64,000 nt of DNA from Paraburkholderia nodosa DSM 21604 (lineage in GTDB: Bacteria > Pseudomonadota > Gammaproteobacteria > Burkholderiales > Burkholderiaceae), in the NCBI RefSeq assembly GCF_000519185.1, contig NZ_JAFA01000032.1:1-64000 (forward strand), in the 5' to 3' direction. Numbering within the stretch: position 1 is the first letter of the stretch; the number at the start of each line of letters is the position of its first letter. Shown here in pieces: positions 43,928 through 52,707 of this stretch. A program made the position numbers and the translations under genes. The notes under the pieces are model-generated. The model was not told where the DNA came from. It did no database searches and was given only the letters and a program-made list of their open reading frames with translations.

Positions 43928-44899
43928 TCAGTGCGACGAAACATATATCGCATCCGCAAACGGCTCCGGAATGGCAAAGCTTGCGCGTATCCGCTTCGTT
44001 TCCGCTGCAGGCGTGAGGCCAAAGAGTCTTTTGAACTCCCTGCTGAACTGGGACGCACTCGTGTAGCCCACCGCGAGGCTCGCCGCCTCCGCGGTCAGGT
44101 CCTGCCGGACCATCAACAGGCGAGCCTGATGCAAACGCGTCGACTTCACGTACTGCATCGGCGAGACCTGGGTGATCGCCTTGAAGTGGCTATGGAAGCT
44201 CGGCACGCTCATTCCCGCTTCTTGCGCCAACTGCATCACGTCCAGTGGCTGCGCGTAGCCGGCGTGGATCAGGCGTAGCGATCTGCCTATCCGGCCGAAC
44301 TGACCTCGCATCGCTAAAGCCTCGCGCATCGAGCTGCCTTGTGCGCCGGTGAGCACCCGGAAATAGAGTTCGCGCAGCAGGCACGGGCCCAATACGGCGG
44401 CTTCGAGGGGCCGATGCATCGCCTCGAGCAAGCGCAGCAACGAGACCTGCATCGCGTCATCCATCGGCGTCGACATCATGCTTTGAGGCGCTTGCACGCG
44501 CTCCGCTACGCCTTCGCGATCGATCTGTACCGCCAGTTCGGCGGCCAGCGTGAAATCGAGATGCAGGTAGAGCGCAAGCAACGGACGCTCCGCAGTTGCG
44601 TCGGTTTCCATGCTGAACGGAACTGGCACGGACACGGCCAGATAGTGCTGTTCATCGTACAGGTAGAGACGGTCGCCGAAATAACCTCGCTTGCGCCCCT
44701 GGCAAACGATCACGATGCCGGGGTCGTAGAGCACCGGCGTGCGTGACAGCGGCCGGTTCGAACGCAGGATACGGACGCCCGGCAGCGCGGTGAGGTTGTA
44801 GCCCTCCTCGGGCGCCAACGCGCGAAGCAAGGCAATGATGCGCTTGCGGCTGCGCGACGAGAGGTCAGGATTGTGGGTAGAGGCCCGCTTCGTGCTCAT
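43928..44899 (-). CDS. AraC family transcriptional regulator
   Basis: A 323-residue regulator. The N-terminal AraC_N/cupin-like domain (PLSRTPVLYDPGIVIVCQGRKRG, YLYDEQHYLAVSVPVPF) precedes the double HTH. The HTH includes DVMQLAQEAGMSVPSFHSHFKAI and AEAASLAVGYTSASQFSREFKRLFG. It is divergent from an SDR gene with about 95 bases between them, so that gene is its likely target. This AraC-SDR arrangement is frequent in proteobacteria. Confidence 0.92.
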   Translation of the reverse strand: MSTKRASTHNPDLSSRSRKRIIALLRALAPEEGYNLTALPGVRILRSNRPLSRTPVLYDPGIVIVCQGRKRGYFGDRLYLYDEQHYLAVSVPVPFSMETDATAERPLLALYLHLDFTLAAELAVQIDREGVAERVQAPQSMMSTPMDDAMQVSLLRLLEAMHRPLEAAVLGPCLLRELYFRVLTGAQGSSMREALAMRGQFGRIGRSLRLIHAGYAQPLDVMQLAQEAGMSVPSFHSHFKAITQVSPMQYVKSTRLHQARLLMVRQDLTAEAASLAVGYTSASQFSREFKRLFGLTPAAETKRIRASFAIPEPFADAIYVSSH

Positions 44900-44993
44900 A
44901 GTTTTAGGCAAGAAAAATAGCGGAATTTCGCTTGGTTCGCTCCGCTCTTCAGACTAGTATGCACTCACCAGACCACATTCGGGAGAAGCTTCA

Positions 44994-45827
44994 ATGGAGT
45001 CCAGCAAAATTCTGCTCATCACTGGCGTGAGCAGCGGCTTTGGTCGCGCGCTAGCGCAAGAGGCGGTTGCGGCAGGCCACAAAGTCGTCGGTACCGTGAG
45101 AAGTCTCGAGAAGAAGCGCGAGTTCGAGTCTCTCTCTGCAAATGCCGCATTCGCACGCGTGCTCGATGTGACCGACTTCGACGCGATCGACGGTATCGTC
45201 GAGGAAATCGAGGCGAGCGTCGGGCCGGTCGATGTGTTGGTCAACAATGCTGGCTACGGGCACGAAGGCGTCATGGAAGAATCGCCCCTGGCCGAAATGC
45301 GCAGACAGTTCGACGTCAACGTGTTTGGCGCGGTCGCCATGATGAAGGCGGTTCTGCCGTTCATGCGTGCGCGCAGACGTGGCCACATTCTGAACATCAC
45401 GTCGATGGGCGGCTATATCACCATGCCGGGCATCAGCTATTACTGCGGTAGCAAGTTCGCCCTGGAGGGCATCTCCGAGGCGCTTGGTAAGGAGGTCAAA
45501 CCTTTCGGTATCGCCGTGACAGCCGTTGCGCCTGGCTCCTTCCGCACCGACTGGGCCGGCCGCTCGATGCGACGAACGCCCCGTTCGATCCCGGATTACG
45601 ACGCGAACTTCGATCCTATCCGCAAAGCGCGCGAGGAGAAAAGCGGCAAGCAATTGGGCGATCCCCAAAAGGCAGCGCGCGCGATGCTTGCCGCAATCGC
45701 CGCGGACCACCCTCCCGCGCATCTTTTGCTAGGTAGCGATGCACTCGGGCTCGTGAGGGACAAGCTGTCGACGTTGGAAGACGAAATCCGTGCCTGGGAG
45801 AGCGTGACGGTCTCGACTGACGGCTGA
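44994..45827 (+). CDS. Short-chain dehydrogenase/reductase (SDR)
   Basis: A 277-residue classical SDR. The nucleotide-binding motif ITGVSSGFGRAL is near residues 8-19, NNAGYGHEG follows, and the catalytic Tyr-x3-Lys is in SYYCGSKFAL. A serine in NITSMGG completes the triad. It is an NAD(P)-dependent oxidoreductase of unknown substrate. GGGAGAAG precedes the ATG. Divergent from the AraC regulator, which probably controls it. Confidence 0.92.
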   Translation: MESSKILLITGVSSGFGRALAQEAVAAGHKVVGTVRSLEKKREFESLSANAAFARVLDVTDFDAIDGIVEEIEASVGPVDVLVNNAGYGHEGVMEESPLAEMRRQFDVNVFGAVAMMKAVLPFMRARRRGHILNITSMGGYITMPGISYYCGSKFALEGISEALGKEVKPFGIAVTAVAPGSFRTDWAGRSMRRTPRSIPDYDANFDPIRKAREEKSGKQLGDPQKAARAMLAAIAADHPPAHLLLGSDALGLVRDKLSTLEDEIRAWESVTVSTDG

Positions 45828-45851
45828 GGAGCACAGGCGTGACGGGGCTTC

Positions 45852-46160
45852 TCACCCGGCTTGAAACTGCTGGCACTCCGTTGCGAACCAATGGTCGACC
45901 ACGCGCTGCGCCGCCTGAAGATCCTCGGGGTAGTACGGGTCGTTCCATGGTGACGGGTCGTAGCCGGCCTTCCTTAGCGCCGCAACCTCGCTTTGGTGTT
46001 GTGCCATCGTCGGAGGCGCGTTGCTCCTGAGCGCGGCGAGGTCACGGCACTCCATTGGACTCAGATGTGACCCGCTTTGCGGCACGCCGCCGGCGGCACA
46101 TCCAGCCAGCAGGAGCGCCAGCGCAGTCAGCGTCGTGCGGTTTTTCGGGCGGCTTTCCAT
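45852..46160 (-). CDS. Small lipoprotein (DUF4148-like)
   Basis: A 102-residue protein. A hydrophobic leader ends in the lipobox LLAGC at about residue 21. The mature part has two cysteines and the block SEVAALRKAGYDPSPWNDPYYPEDLQAAQ. It resembles envelope proteins annotated as DUF4148 in Burkholderia. Convergent with the SDR gene. Role unknown. Confidence 0.7.
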   Translation of the reverse strand: MESRPKNRTTLTALALLLAGCAAGGVPQSGSHLSPMECRDLAALRSNAPPTMAQHQSEVAALRKAGYDPSPWNDPYYPEDLQAAQRVVDHWFATECQQFQAG

Positions 46161-46313
46161 AGCGCATCTCCACGCGTCTGATTGGCGCGACGAGCGGTAC
46201 GATGCCGCCCGTCGCGCGTGACTTCCGCGTCTATTTTGCCTTAGGCCAGTCGCCGGAACAGGCGCACTCGAAAGTGAAGAAAGCCGGGAGTCAGTGGAAC
46301 GCGTGCGCCTGGT

Positions 46314-46739
46314 TCACTCGATCGCCGCTCCCTGTATCGCCTCGACGAGGTCCGCGTTGCTGTGGGCGCGGCCCGCGATGCCCCAGGAACCGTCCGCCGC
46401 ATAGACGATGTTGGTCCAGATGTGGTCCCGCGTCAGCCGCCCGCCGGCCGCACGTTCGAGGATCGCGGTCGCCTTTTCGGTGAAAGCCTGTTTGGCCTCG
46501 GGCGTCGCAAGCGCGATCTGCGGCAGCGTGAGTTCGACGAACGCCGCGGCCGCTGGCTTGCCGGCCGAGAACACGCGTGCGGCCGGTATGACGTTCAGCG
46601 TTCCGATCACATTGGGCGTCATGAACGCGTTGCCTTCGAGCTGCGCGACACTCAACAGCGCCTGCGTCAAGGCGGCGAACGTATGGGCTTCGGCCTCGGT
46701 GGACAGCACTCCTTCGGATACGGTCAGCGTGATAGGCAT
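46314..46739 (-). CDS. Tautomerase-family protein
   Basis: A 141-residue protein. MPITLTVSEG fits the 4-oxalocrotonate tautomerase superfamily, where Pro at position 2 becomes the N-terminal catalytic base. At this length it is a fused two-subunit-like form similar to other long tautomerases. The sequence RLTRDHIWTNIVYAADGSWGIAG lies in the second half. It is divergent from a TetR gene (about 120 bases between), which probably regulates it. Confidence 0.8.
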   Translation of the reverse strand: MPITLTVSEGVLSTEAEAHTFAALTQALLSVAQLEGNAFMTPNVIGTLNVIPAARVFSAGKPAAAAFVELTLPQIALATPEAKQAFTEKATAILERAAGGRLTRDHIWTNIVYAADGSWGIAGRAHSNADLVEAIQGAAIE

Positions 46740-46835
46740 GTCAGATCCTCACGTGTCAGTGACTGCGGTTAGTGGTATATATGTAGCAACTGCTCTCTAT
46801 GTATAGACACTGGTTGCTCTTTAAGCAAGAAAAAA

Positions 46836-46847
46836 GAGCGATCGCTC
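46836..46847. promoter_or_regulatory. 12-bp palindrome upstream of TetR gene
   Basis: GAGCGATCGCTC is a perfect palindrome 17 bases before the TetR start codon at 46864 and within the divergent promoter region. It could be part of the regulator's operator, but a palindrome of this size can also arise by chance. Confidence 0.35.
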
Positions 46848-46863
46848 CGAATGTGAGATTCCG

Positions 46864-47457
46864 ATGCGTTATACCGCCGAGCACAAGAACGAAACCCGCA
46901 AACGCATCGTCGATGCAGCGAGCCGCCTGTTCCGCCGCGACGGCTACGGCGGTTCCGGCATCGACGGCCTGACGAAGGAGGCGGGCGTCACCAACGGCGC
47001 GTTCTACGGGCACTTCAAATCGAAGGGCGAGGCGTTCCGCACGGTGGTTCTGGCTGGCATGGAACAGTTGCGGCTCGCCGTCGCCGATCTGAAAGCGAGC
47101 CGCGGCAAACGCTGGCTCAAGACGTTCATTGGCTTCTATCTGGGCCCGAAGCGCACTTGCGACATCGGCGAAAGCTGCGCGCTGCCGAGCTTTTCACCCG
47201 AGATGGTTCGCGCCGACGGCGAGACTCGCGAAGCCTATGAGGCGGAGCTGCGCCGCTTGATCGAGGAGGTCTCGGCGGGGCTACCCGACGAAGCCGGCGC
47301 GGCGCGCGACGACAAGGCGATCGCGCTGCTTGCGATGTTGTCGGGCGGAGTCACGCTGGCGCGGGCGGTGCCGGATCCGGCGCTGTCGAAGCGGATCGCC
47401 GACGCCGTCGAGCGCTCGGCGGTTGCGCTGACTTCGGCGCCGCGCAAGCAAGGCTGA
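46864..47457 (+). CDS. TetR/AcrR family regulator
   Basis: A 197-residue repressor. The HTH (AASRLFRRDGYGGSGIDGLTKEAGVTNGAFYGHFKSKGEAF) is complete. The ligand domain contains two cysteines in CDIGESCALPSF, which could allow redox or electrophile sensing as in related TetR proteins. It is divergent from the tautomerase gene. Confidence 0.91.
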   Translation: MRYTAEHKNETRKRIVDAASRLFRRDGYGGSGIDGLTKEAGVTNGAFYGHFKSKGEAFRTVVLAGMEQLRLAVADLKASRGKRWLKTFIGFYLGPKRTCDIGESCALPSFSPEMVRADGETREAYEAELRRLIEEVSAGLPDEAGAARDDKAIALLAMLSGGVTLARAVPDPALSKRIADAVERSAVALTSAPRKQG

Positions 47458-47596
47458 GGTTACGCGGAAGCGGGGACACTTGCCCTAGAGGCCGTTCGCC
47501 CACCAGCAGCAGACGAAGAAGGCCGACGCGCCAGTTGCGTCGTCGGCAGCACGGCAATGCGTTCGGGCGCCGGCACGACACCCGAACGCGGATTGC

Positions 47597-48247
47597 CTAG
47601 TAGCCGACCGTGAAGCGCGCGCGCTCGTGTGCAGGCTGTTCCAGTTCGTCGACCAGCGCAACGGCGTAGTCCTCAAACGAGACCCAGCTCCTGCCCTGTT
47701 CGTCCACGAGGAGGTCATCGCCGCCAAGGCGGAACTTGCCCGTGCGCACGCCCGGATCAATCCGCATCGGCGGGCTGAAGTACGTCCAGTTGATATCCGA
47801 GGCTCTCAACGCCGCGAAAGCCTTGATATGGGAAGTTGCGATCGAAACCAATTTCTCCGGCCAGTGACCCGAATCAAGCACCGTTACGCCGGGCGAGAAC
47901 CAGAGCGAGCCGCAACCGCCTGCCATGATGAGGCGCGCAACGCCGGCCTTGCGAACCGCGGCAATCGCCCGCTCGGTCACGTCGGCCAATTGATCCGTGT
48001 AACTCACATCGCTGAAAAAACGTGCGTCGTCCTTCGGAGGTCCGAAGGCGCTGACTACGCCATCGGCCCCGGCGATGATCTCCGCAATTCGATCTGCACT
48101 ACTGAGATCATCGCGCGCGCGATTGATGCTTCTGGGAAGCTTGTCCGGGTTGCGTGCGACGGCCGTGACTTGATGCCCGCGGCTGATCAGTTCGCTGAGA
48201 ACCGTGCGGCCGACCTGACCTGTGGCGGCGAGAACGACGACTTTCAT
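47597..48247 (-). CDS. NAD(P)H-binding SDR-like protein (NmrA/atypical)
   Basis: A 216-residue atypical SDR. The glycine-rich motif VVLAATGQVGRTVLSEL is at the N-terminus, followed by the acceptor-strand sequence VTAVARNPDKL. A late DYAVALVDELEQP segment is typical of BVR-B/NmrA-like proteins. The ATG at 48247 has AAGGA nine bases before it. It lies just downstream (85 bases) of the old yellow enzyme gene and may be co-transcribed with it. Confidence 0.88.
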   Translation of the reverse strand: MKVVVLAATGQVGRTVLSELISRGHQVTAVARNPDKLPRSINRARDDLSSADRIAEIIAGADGVVSAFGPPKDDARFFSDVSYTDQLADVTERAIAAVRKAGVARLIMAGGCGSLWFSPGVTVLDSGHWPEKLVSIATSHIKAFAALRASDINWTYFSPPMRIDPGVRTGKFRLGGDDLLVDEQGRSWVSFEDYAVALVDELEQPAHERARFTVGY

Positions 48248-48331
48248 GTTCAAGATTCCTTGATGATTGGCATTTCGTTGGTTGAATGGCTATGTGGCCC
48301 GCGATGCCGGGGGGCACCGTGGGGCTCCGCG

Positions 48332-49441
48332 CTACTCCGTATGACCCGTGGTCTCCAGCGCCGGGTAATCGACATAGCCCGCTGCGCCGCCGCCATAGAA
48401 CGTCGCGCGGTCATAGCGGTTGAGCGGCGCACCCAGCCTGAGCCGCGCAGGCAGGTCGGGATTCGCGATGAACTGCCTGCCGAATGCCACCGCGTCGGCG
48501 AGCCCCGCCTGGATGGCCTTGTCCGCTGACTCCGCTGTGAATCCGCCGGCGAGGATCAGCGTCCCTGGCCAGTAGGGGCGGAGCTGGCTGATCTCCTGCG
48601 GGGTGTCGATCTCCATTCCGGCGCTCGTGCGCGCCTCGATCAGGCTGACGTAGGCGATACCGAGTTTGTTCAGGCGTGTCAGCACATACCCGTAAAGCCC
48701 GACCGGATCGGAATCGCCCACGTCGTTGTAGGTGCCGAACGGTGACAGGCGAACGCCGACGCGATCGGCGCCCCAGATCTCGATCAACGCTTGCGTTACC
48801 TCGATGAGCAGCCGGGCCCGGTTCTCTACCGATCCGCCGTAGATGTCGGTGCGCTTGTTCGAGCGATCGTCCAGAAACTGCTGCAGCAGATAGCCGTTCG
48901 CGCCGTGAATCTCCACACCGTCGAACCCGGCCGCCATGGCATCGCGCGCGCCTTCGCGCCAGGCCTCGATGATCCCGGGAATCTCGGCCAGCTCAAGTGC
49001 ACGCGGCGTCTCGTAAGGCACTGGCTTCCACTCCGGGGTCAGCGCAGTTTGATCGGTGATCGCAATCGCCGACGGTGCAACAGGAAGCTCGCCATTCGGC
49101 TGGAAGCTCGAATGCGACGAGCGCCCCGTATGCCACAGCTGCAGAAAGATGACGCCTCCCTTGGCATGTACTGCGTCGGTCACTTTCCGCCAGCCAGCCA
49201 CTTGCTCTTCGGAATGAATGCCAGGGGTCGCCGGATAACCCTGCCCATCGGGGCTGACTTGCGTGGCTTCGGCAATGAGGAGGCCGCCCTCGGTAGCGCG
49301 TTGGCCGTAGTACTCGGGCGCGAGCGGGTTCGGAACATTCCCGGCGCCAGCGCGCATGCGCGTGAGCGGGGGCATCACGACACGATGGGCCAGCTCGTAG
49401 CGTCCGACTTCAAGCGGTGTGAAGAGCGATAAGGGGGGCAT
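48332..49441 (-). CDS. Old yellow enzyme (NADH:flavin oxidoreductase / alkene reductase)
   Basis: A 369-residue FMN-dependent ene-reductase with TIM-barrel fold. Landmarks are RVVMPPLTRMRA, QLWHTGRSSH (active-site His near the flavin), DGVEIHGANGYLLQQF (His/Asn pair) and NRARLLIEVTQAL. The phosphate-binding segment is FGRQFIANPDLPARL. It reduces activated C=C bonds or nitro compounds such as electrophilic toxins. Ribosome-binding site AAGGA is present. A mirrored operator lies upstream (49549) and matches another before the TetR gene at 49687. Confidence 0.93.
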   Translation of the reverse strand: MPPLSLFTPLEVGRYELAHRVVMPPLTRMRAGAGNVPNPLAPEYYGQRATEGGLLIAEATQVSPDGQGYPATPGIHSEEQVAGWRKVTDAVHAKGGVIFLQLWHTGRSSHSSFQPNGELPVAPSAIAITDQTALTPEWKPVPYETPRALELAEIPGIIEAWREGARDAMAAGFDGVEIHGANGYLLQQFLDDRSNKRTDIYGGSVENRARLLIEVTQALIEIWGADRVGVRLSPFGTYNDVGDSDPVGLYGYVLTRLNKLGIAYVSLIEARTSAGMEIDTPQEISQLRPYWPGTLILAGGFTAESADKAIQAGLADAVAFGRQFIANPDLPARLRLGAPLNRYDRATFYGGGAAGYVDYPALETTGHTE

Positions 49442-49548
49442 CAGAGAATCCTTCGCACGTTCGTTCGGCAACAGGTGGCGCAAATCCGAACGGAAATTTC
49501 AGGGCCGGTGCAGTCGAGGCGCATCGGGTGGAAACTGCTAAATTAATT

Positions 49549-49563
49549 ATGACCGGTCGTCTT
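49549..49563. promoter_or_regulatory. Operator copy 1 (ATGACCGGTCGTCTT)
   Basis: This 15-base sequence is the exact reverse complement of 49648-49662. It contains the palindrome GACCGGTC. It lies about 110 bases before the old yellow enzyme start. The pair brackets the divergent promoter region and probably binds the TetR protein encoded at 49687. Function inferred. Confidence 0.65.
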
Positions 49564-49647
49564 AAATTAGTCAACGAGGTCGGATCAATGGGATGTGCAC
49601 CCGAATTCCCGTAGTGCTTGACAGCCGGTTCGGGATGGTTAAAATTG

Positions 49648-49662
49648 AAGACGACCGGTCAT
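49648..49662. promoter_or_regulatory. Operator copy 2 (AAGACGACCGGTCAT)
   Basis: This is an exact inverse copy of 49549-49563 and lies about 25 bases before the TetR start codon at 49687, an ideal autoregulation position. The core GACCGGTC is symmetrical. Confidence 0.65.
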
Positions 49663-49686
49663 TTATATTTGATGGAAGCTGCGCCG

Positions 49687-50304
49687 ATGGAATCGAAGAC
49701 GACCCCGGCCCGCCGAGGCCCCAAGCCCAACGTACTTACCCGCGACGATCTGCTTCGAGCAGGAGTCCGATTGCTGCACGATTCCGGCTACGCCGCGACG
49801 GGTATCAAGGAAATCGTCGATGCGGCCAAAGTGCCCAAGGGGTCCTTTTATAACCACTTCGATAGCAAGGAGGACTTTGGGGGCGAAGTGGTCGACGCTT
49901 ATTTCGAGCGAAGCCACGGCGAACTGCGTGCACTCCTGACCAACGAGAGCATGCCGCCACTCGTGCGCTTGCATACCTATTTCGACGAGCGGATTCGCGG
50001 TTATCGGGCGGGTGGCTATCTGCGAGGTTGCCTGATGGGAAACCTCAGCCTCGAGGTCGCCGATCACAGCGCATTGATCCGTGAGCGGCTCGCAACGCAT
50101 TTCAGGACATGGGCCGCTCTCTTCGAGAACTGCGTTGCTGAAGCTCAGGCGACGGGGGCGATCGGCACGCGACTGCCCGCGCCGTTGCTCGCCCAATTCA
50201 TGTTGAACAGCTGGGAGGGCGCACTGTTACGCATGCGCGCGGAGCAAAGCGACGCCCCGCTGTATGAGTTCATGGAAGTTGTCTTCCGATCGGTTCTGGC
50301 TTGA
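49687..50304 (+). CDS. TetR family regulator (NemR/AcuR-like)
   Basis: A 205-residue repressor. HTH GVRLLHDSGYAATGIKEIVDAAKVPKGSFYNHFDSKEDF is clear. The ligand domain includes YLRGCLMGNLSLEVAD, with a cysteine at the position where NemR- and AcuR-type regulators have a conserved one that senses electrophiles. The neighbouring old yellow enzyme gene fits that scheme. The ATG at 49687 was used; 49672 is possible. A thioesterase gene follows 19 bases after its stop on the same strand. Confidence 0.9.
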   Translation: MESKTTPARRGPKPNVLTRDDLLRAGVRLLHDSGYAATGIKEIVDAAKVPKGSFYNHFDSKEDFGGEVVDAYFERSHGELRALLTNESMPPLVRLHTYFDERIRGYRAGGYLRGCLMGNLSLEVADHSALIRERLATHFRTWAALFENCVAEAQATGAIGTRLPAPLLAQFMLNSWEGALLRMRAEQSDAPLYEFMEVVFRSVLA

Positions 50305-50323
50305 CGCAGCGTAAGAGACAAAA

Positions 50324-50758
50324 ATGAACCCACTTGAAATGAGCGGACTCGATTTGCTGCGTGCAGTCGTGGCCGGCGACCTGCCGCGTTCGGCGATGGC
50401 AGAGACCGTACCCATGACGTTTCTGGACGTCGATCCCGGGTATGTGAAGCTTTCAGCCCGCGCAGGGAAACAACATCTCAATCCTCTGGGCGGCGTTCAC
50501 GGCGGTTTCGCGGCAACCGTACTTGACTCCGCAACGGGCTGCGCTGTTCATTCGATGCTGGAGGCGGGCGTCGGATACGGCACGATCGATCTGCAGGTGA
50601 AGATGTTGCGCCCCGTGCCGATTGATCAGGATCTGGTGGCCGAGGCTCGCTCGGTCCACATCTCGCGAAACATCGCGACCTCGGAGGGTACGTTGAAGTC
50701 TTCCGATGGAAAGCTGTTCGCGACTGCTACCGCAACCTGTTTCTTGAAGAGAGGGTAG
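50324..50758 (+). CDS. PaaI-family hotdog thioesterase
   Basis: A 144-residue hotdog protein. The PaaI signature NPLGGVHGGFAATVLDSATG contains the HGG/Asp catalytic elements, and the strand TIDLQVKMLRPVP follows. It hydrolyses acyl- or aryl-CoA thioesters. The gene is separated from the TetR gene by 19 bases, so it is likely part of the same transcript and regulon as the old yellow enzyme. Confidence 0.9.
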   Translation: MNPLEMSGLDLLRAVVAGDLPRSAMAETVPMTFLDVDPGYVKLSARAGKQHLNPLGGVHGGFAATVLDSATGCAVHSMLEAGVGYGTIDLQVKMLRPVPIDQDLVAEARSVHISRNIATSEGTLKSSDGKLFATATATCFLKRG

Positions 50759-51108
50759 GAAACGTAGCGACAGCCAGAACGCTCTGACCGGTCGCAAGGC
50801 GCTCCAGTGCCATCAGCAGGCGTGCCTGCTGCCGCCACATCGTCGGCGTGATCGGCACTTTCGCGCTGGTCTCCCATGCAAGTTTGTGCGTGCACATCAA
50901 GAAAATGAAGGAAGCCATAGAAAGTGAGCCATTTGCCCTGAGGGGCGTGACTCGACGTGAGGCGTCTGCCCGGCTACTCGAATGGGAAGCGCGAAAGAAG
51001 AGGGTATTGCCGACAGCGATCGTGTTGACGGTATTGCCTGGCGCGCTGGACGGCGTGTTCTCTTTTAGCCTGTAGCCGGTGCCCACATTGGCTCCCGGAA
51101 AGGACACT
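50759..51108. other. Intergenic region, no gene recognised
   Basis: This region lies between the thioesterase gene and the DUF4863 gene, which converge. Frames on both strands run across it (for example on the minus strand to 50727), with no recognised family and no ribosome-binding site. It could be an eroded gene fragment. Confidence 0.35.
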
Positions 51109-51660
51109 TCAATGCCGCGGCGGCTCGACGTCGAAGGCAATCCGTCCAGCCGGCAGAAAAGTGAGCGAGACGACGGCACCGCCCTTGACTTCAGGAAAGT
51201 GATGGCTGCCCGGCGCGGGTGCTGTCCAGCCGCCATAACACCAGCCGTTCGGACCCGCGAGCGCAGCGCCTTCATTGAGCGGCACCACCAGATTGATCTC
51301 GCCATAGGGGTGCAAATGGTCGTCGGCGCGCAAGCTGCCTTCCGGGTTGTTCTGGGTATTGTCCGTGCTGTCCAGCAGCACCGCCGTGGCGCTGAAGAAG
51401 AGCGTCTCCGCGCTCGGCACGACGACTCGTGAGCGACGATAGCGCGGACCGGCGACCTCGATGTCGGCCGCCCAGCCTTCATTCACGCCGGCGATAATCA
51501 GTCGCGACAGGTCCCTGTACAACGCGCTTTCAACGCCATATTTCGTATTCAGCCATTGCTCGACCTCGGTGCCCGCGGTCATGTCCTTGATCTCCTGCAG
51601 CAAGGGGATAAAGCGTGCGACGAGTTCGTCCCGGGTGGTTGCGAATTGGCTCTGAGACAT
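51109..51660 (-). CDS. DUF4863 family cupin-like protein (possible hydroxylaminobenzoate lyase-like)
   Basis: A 183-residue protein. The helical N-terminal half (LLQEIKDMTAGTEVEQWLNTKYG, YRDLSRLIIAGVNEGWAAD) is followed by a cupin-type metal motif DHLHPYGEINLVVP, which has the HxHxxxE pattern. GSHHFPEVKGG follows and could give a further His ligand. The family is annotated DUF4863. To my recollection it includes 4-hydroxylaminobenzoate lyase (PnbB) of nitrobenzoate degradation, but I could not check this. A ribosome-binding site (AGGAG) is present. Divergent from an AraC regulator with 123 bases between. Confidence 0.75.
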   Translation of the reverse strand: MSQSQFATTRDELVARFIPLLQEIKDMTAGTEVEQWLNTKYGVESALYRDLSRLIIAGVNEGWAADIEVAGPRYRRSRVVVPSAETLFFSATAVLLDSTDNTQNNPEGSLRADDHLHPYGEINLVVPLNEGAALAGPNGWCYGGWTAPAPGSHHFPEVKGGAVVSLTFLPAGRIAFDVEPPRH

Positions 51661-51783
51661 TCTGGACCTCGCTCCTGTGTGCATCGGTGGCGGCAGTGGA
51701 TGGGAGCCGCCATTCTTGCTGATGACGTACGTTCAATCCATAATCAATCGATCGGATTTCCTATTGCATCGTACAAATTTCAC

Positions 51784-52707
51784 ATGGACCCACTTTCCGA
51801 TGTGTTCTCGCTGCTGAAAGTCAAAAGCGTGCTCTCGGCCCGCTTTGAGGCAGCCGGTCCGTGGGCCCTGAGATTTCCCGCCTATCGTCATGTGAAATTC
51901 GGTGGTGTCATCAAGGGCGCCCGATGGGTATGGATCGAAGGCGTCACCACGCCCGCGAAGATGGAGGAGGGGGACTTCTGTCTGTTCACGGACGGATCGC
52001 CCTACTGTTTTGCCAGTGACCCCGCCGTGAAAATGCAGGACGGAGACAAGATGTTTGCCAGTCACCTGGATGCGGACGGGATCGTTCGCTATGGACGGGG
52101 AGACACGCGCACGATAAGCGTCGGGGGGACGTTCGAATTCGACGGAGACATGAGCGGCCTGCTGCTCAATATCTTGCCCCCGCTCGTGCTCGTTTCCGCG
52201 GATTCTCCGGATGCCAGATCGCTGCGTGCGGCCCTCGAATTGATCAGGACAGAGACAGAATCAGTGCGGCCTGGCACGGCGGCGATGGCGGGCAGCCTCG
52301 CAAATATCGTGCTCGTGAACATCCTGCGCGCGCATCTGGCCGCGAGTTCGGGGTCCACCGGCTGGCTAGGCGCGTTGTCGGATCCAAGGATCGGCGCCGC
52401 GCTAAAGATGGTGCATGAGGACATGGCTCGTCGGTGGAAGGTGGCCGAACTGGCGTCGAAAGTCGGCATGTCACGCACCGCCTTCATCGAGCGCTTTAAA
52501 GACCTCGTGGGATTGCCTCCATTGGAATATCTGATCCGCTGGCGCATGACGATCGCAAGAGATGCCTTGAAGACGGGCAACGATAATCTCGCGAGCATCG
52601 CCGCCGCCGTTGGCTACGCATCGGAGACCACGTTTAGTTCGACTTTCAAAAGGATGTTTGGTCAGAGCCCCAGCCGGTATCGCTCGCAAGTGCGAAGCAA
52701 GGTTTGA
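51784..52707 (+). CDS. AraC family regulator with N-terminal cupin_6-type domain
   Basis: A 307-residue regulator. The N-terminal cupin-type domain (DPLSDVFSLLKVKSVLSARFEAAGPWAL, EGDFCLFTDGSPYCF) is followed by the AraC double HTH (WKVAELASKVGMSRTAFIERFKDLVG and NLASIAAAVGYASETTFSSTFKRMFG). It is divergent from the DUF4863 gene and probably controls it. The ATG at 51784 matches the conserved family start; the open frame extends upstream to 51556 without a site. Confidence 0.92.
   Translation: MDPLSDVFSLLKVKSVLSARFEAAGPWALRFPAYRHVKFGGVIKGARWVWIEGVTTPAKMEEGDFCLFTDGSPYCFASDPAVKMQDGDKMFASHLDADGIVRYGRGDTRTISVGGTFEFDGDMSGLLLNILPPLVLVSADSPDARSLRAALELIRTETESVRPGTAAMAGSLANIVLVNILRAHLAASSGSTGWLGALSDPRIGAALKMVHEDMARRWKVAELASKVGMSRTAFIERFKDLVGLPPLEYLIRWRMTIARDALKTGNDNLASIAAAVGYASETTFSSTFKRMFGQSPSRYRSQVRSKV

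Noticed and set aside
50727-51482. Minus-strand frame through the thioesterase-DUF4863 gap
   Set aside because: It overlaps the DUF4863 gene in another frame and shows no recognisable domain. Kept only as a possible eroded fragment.
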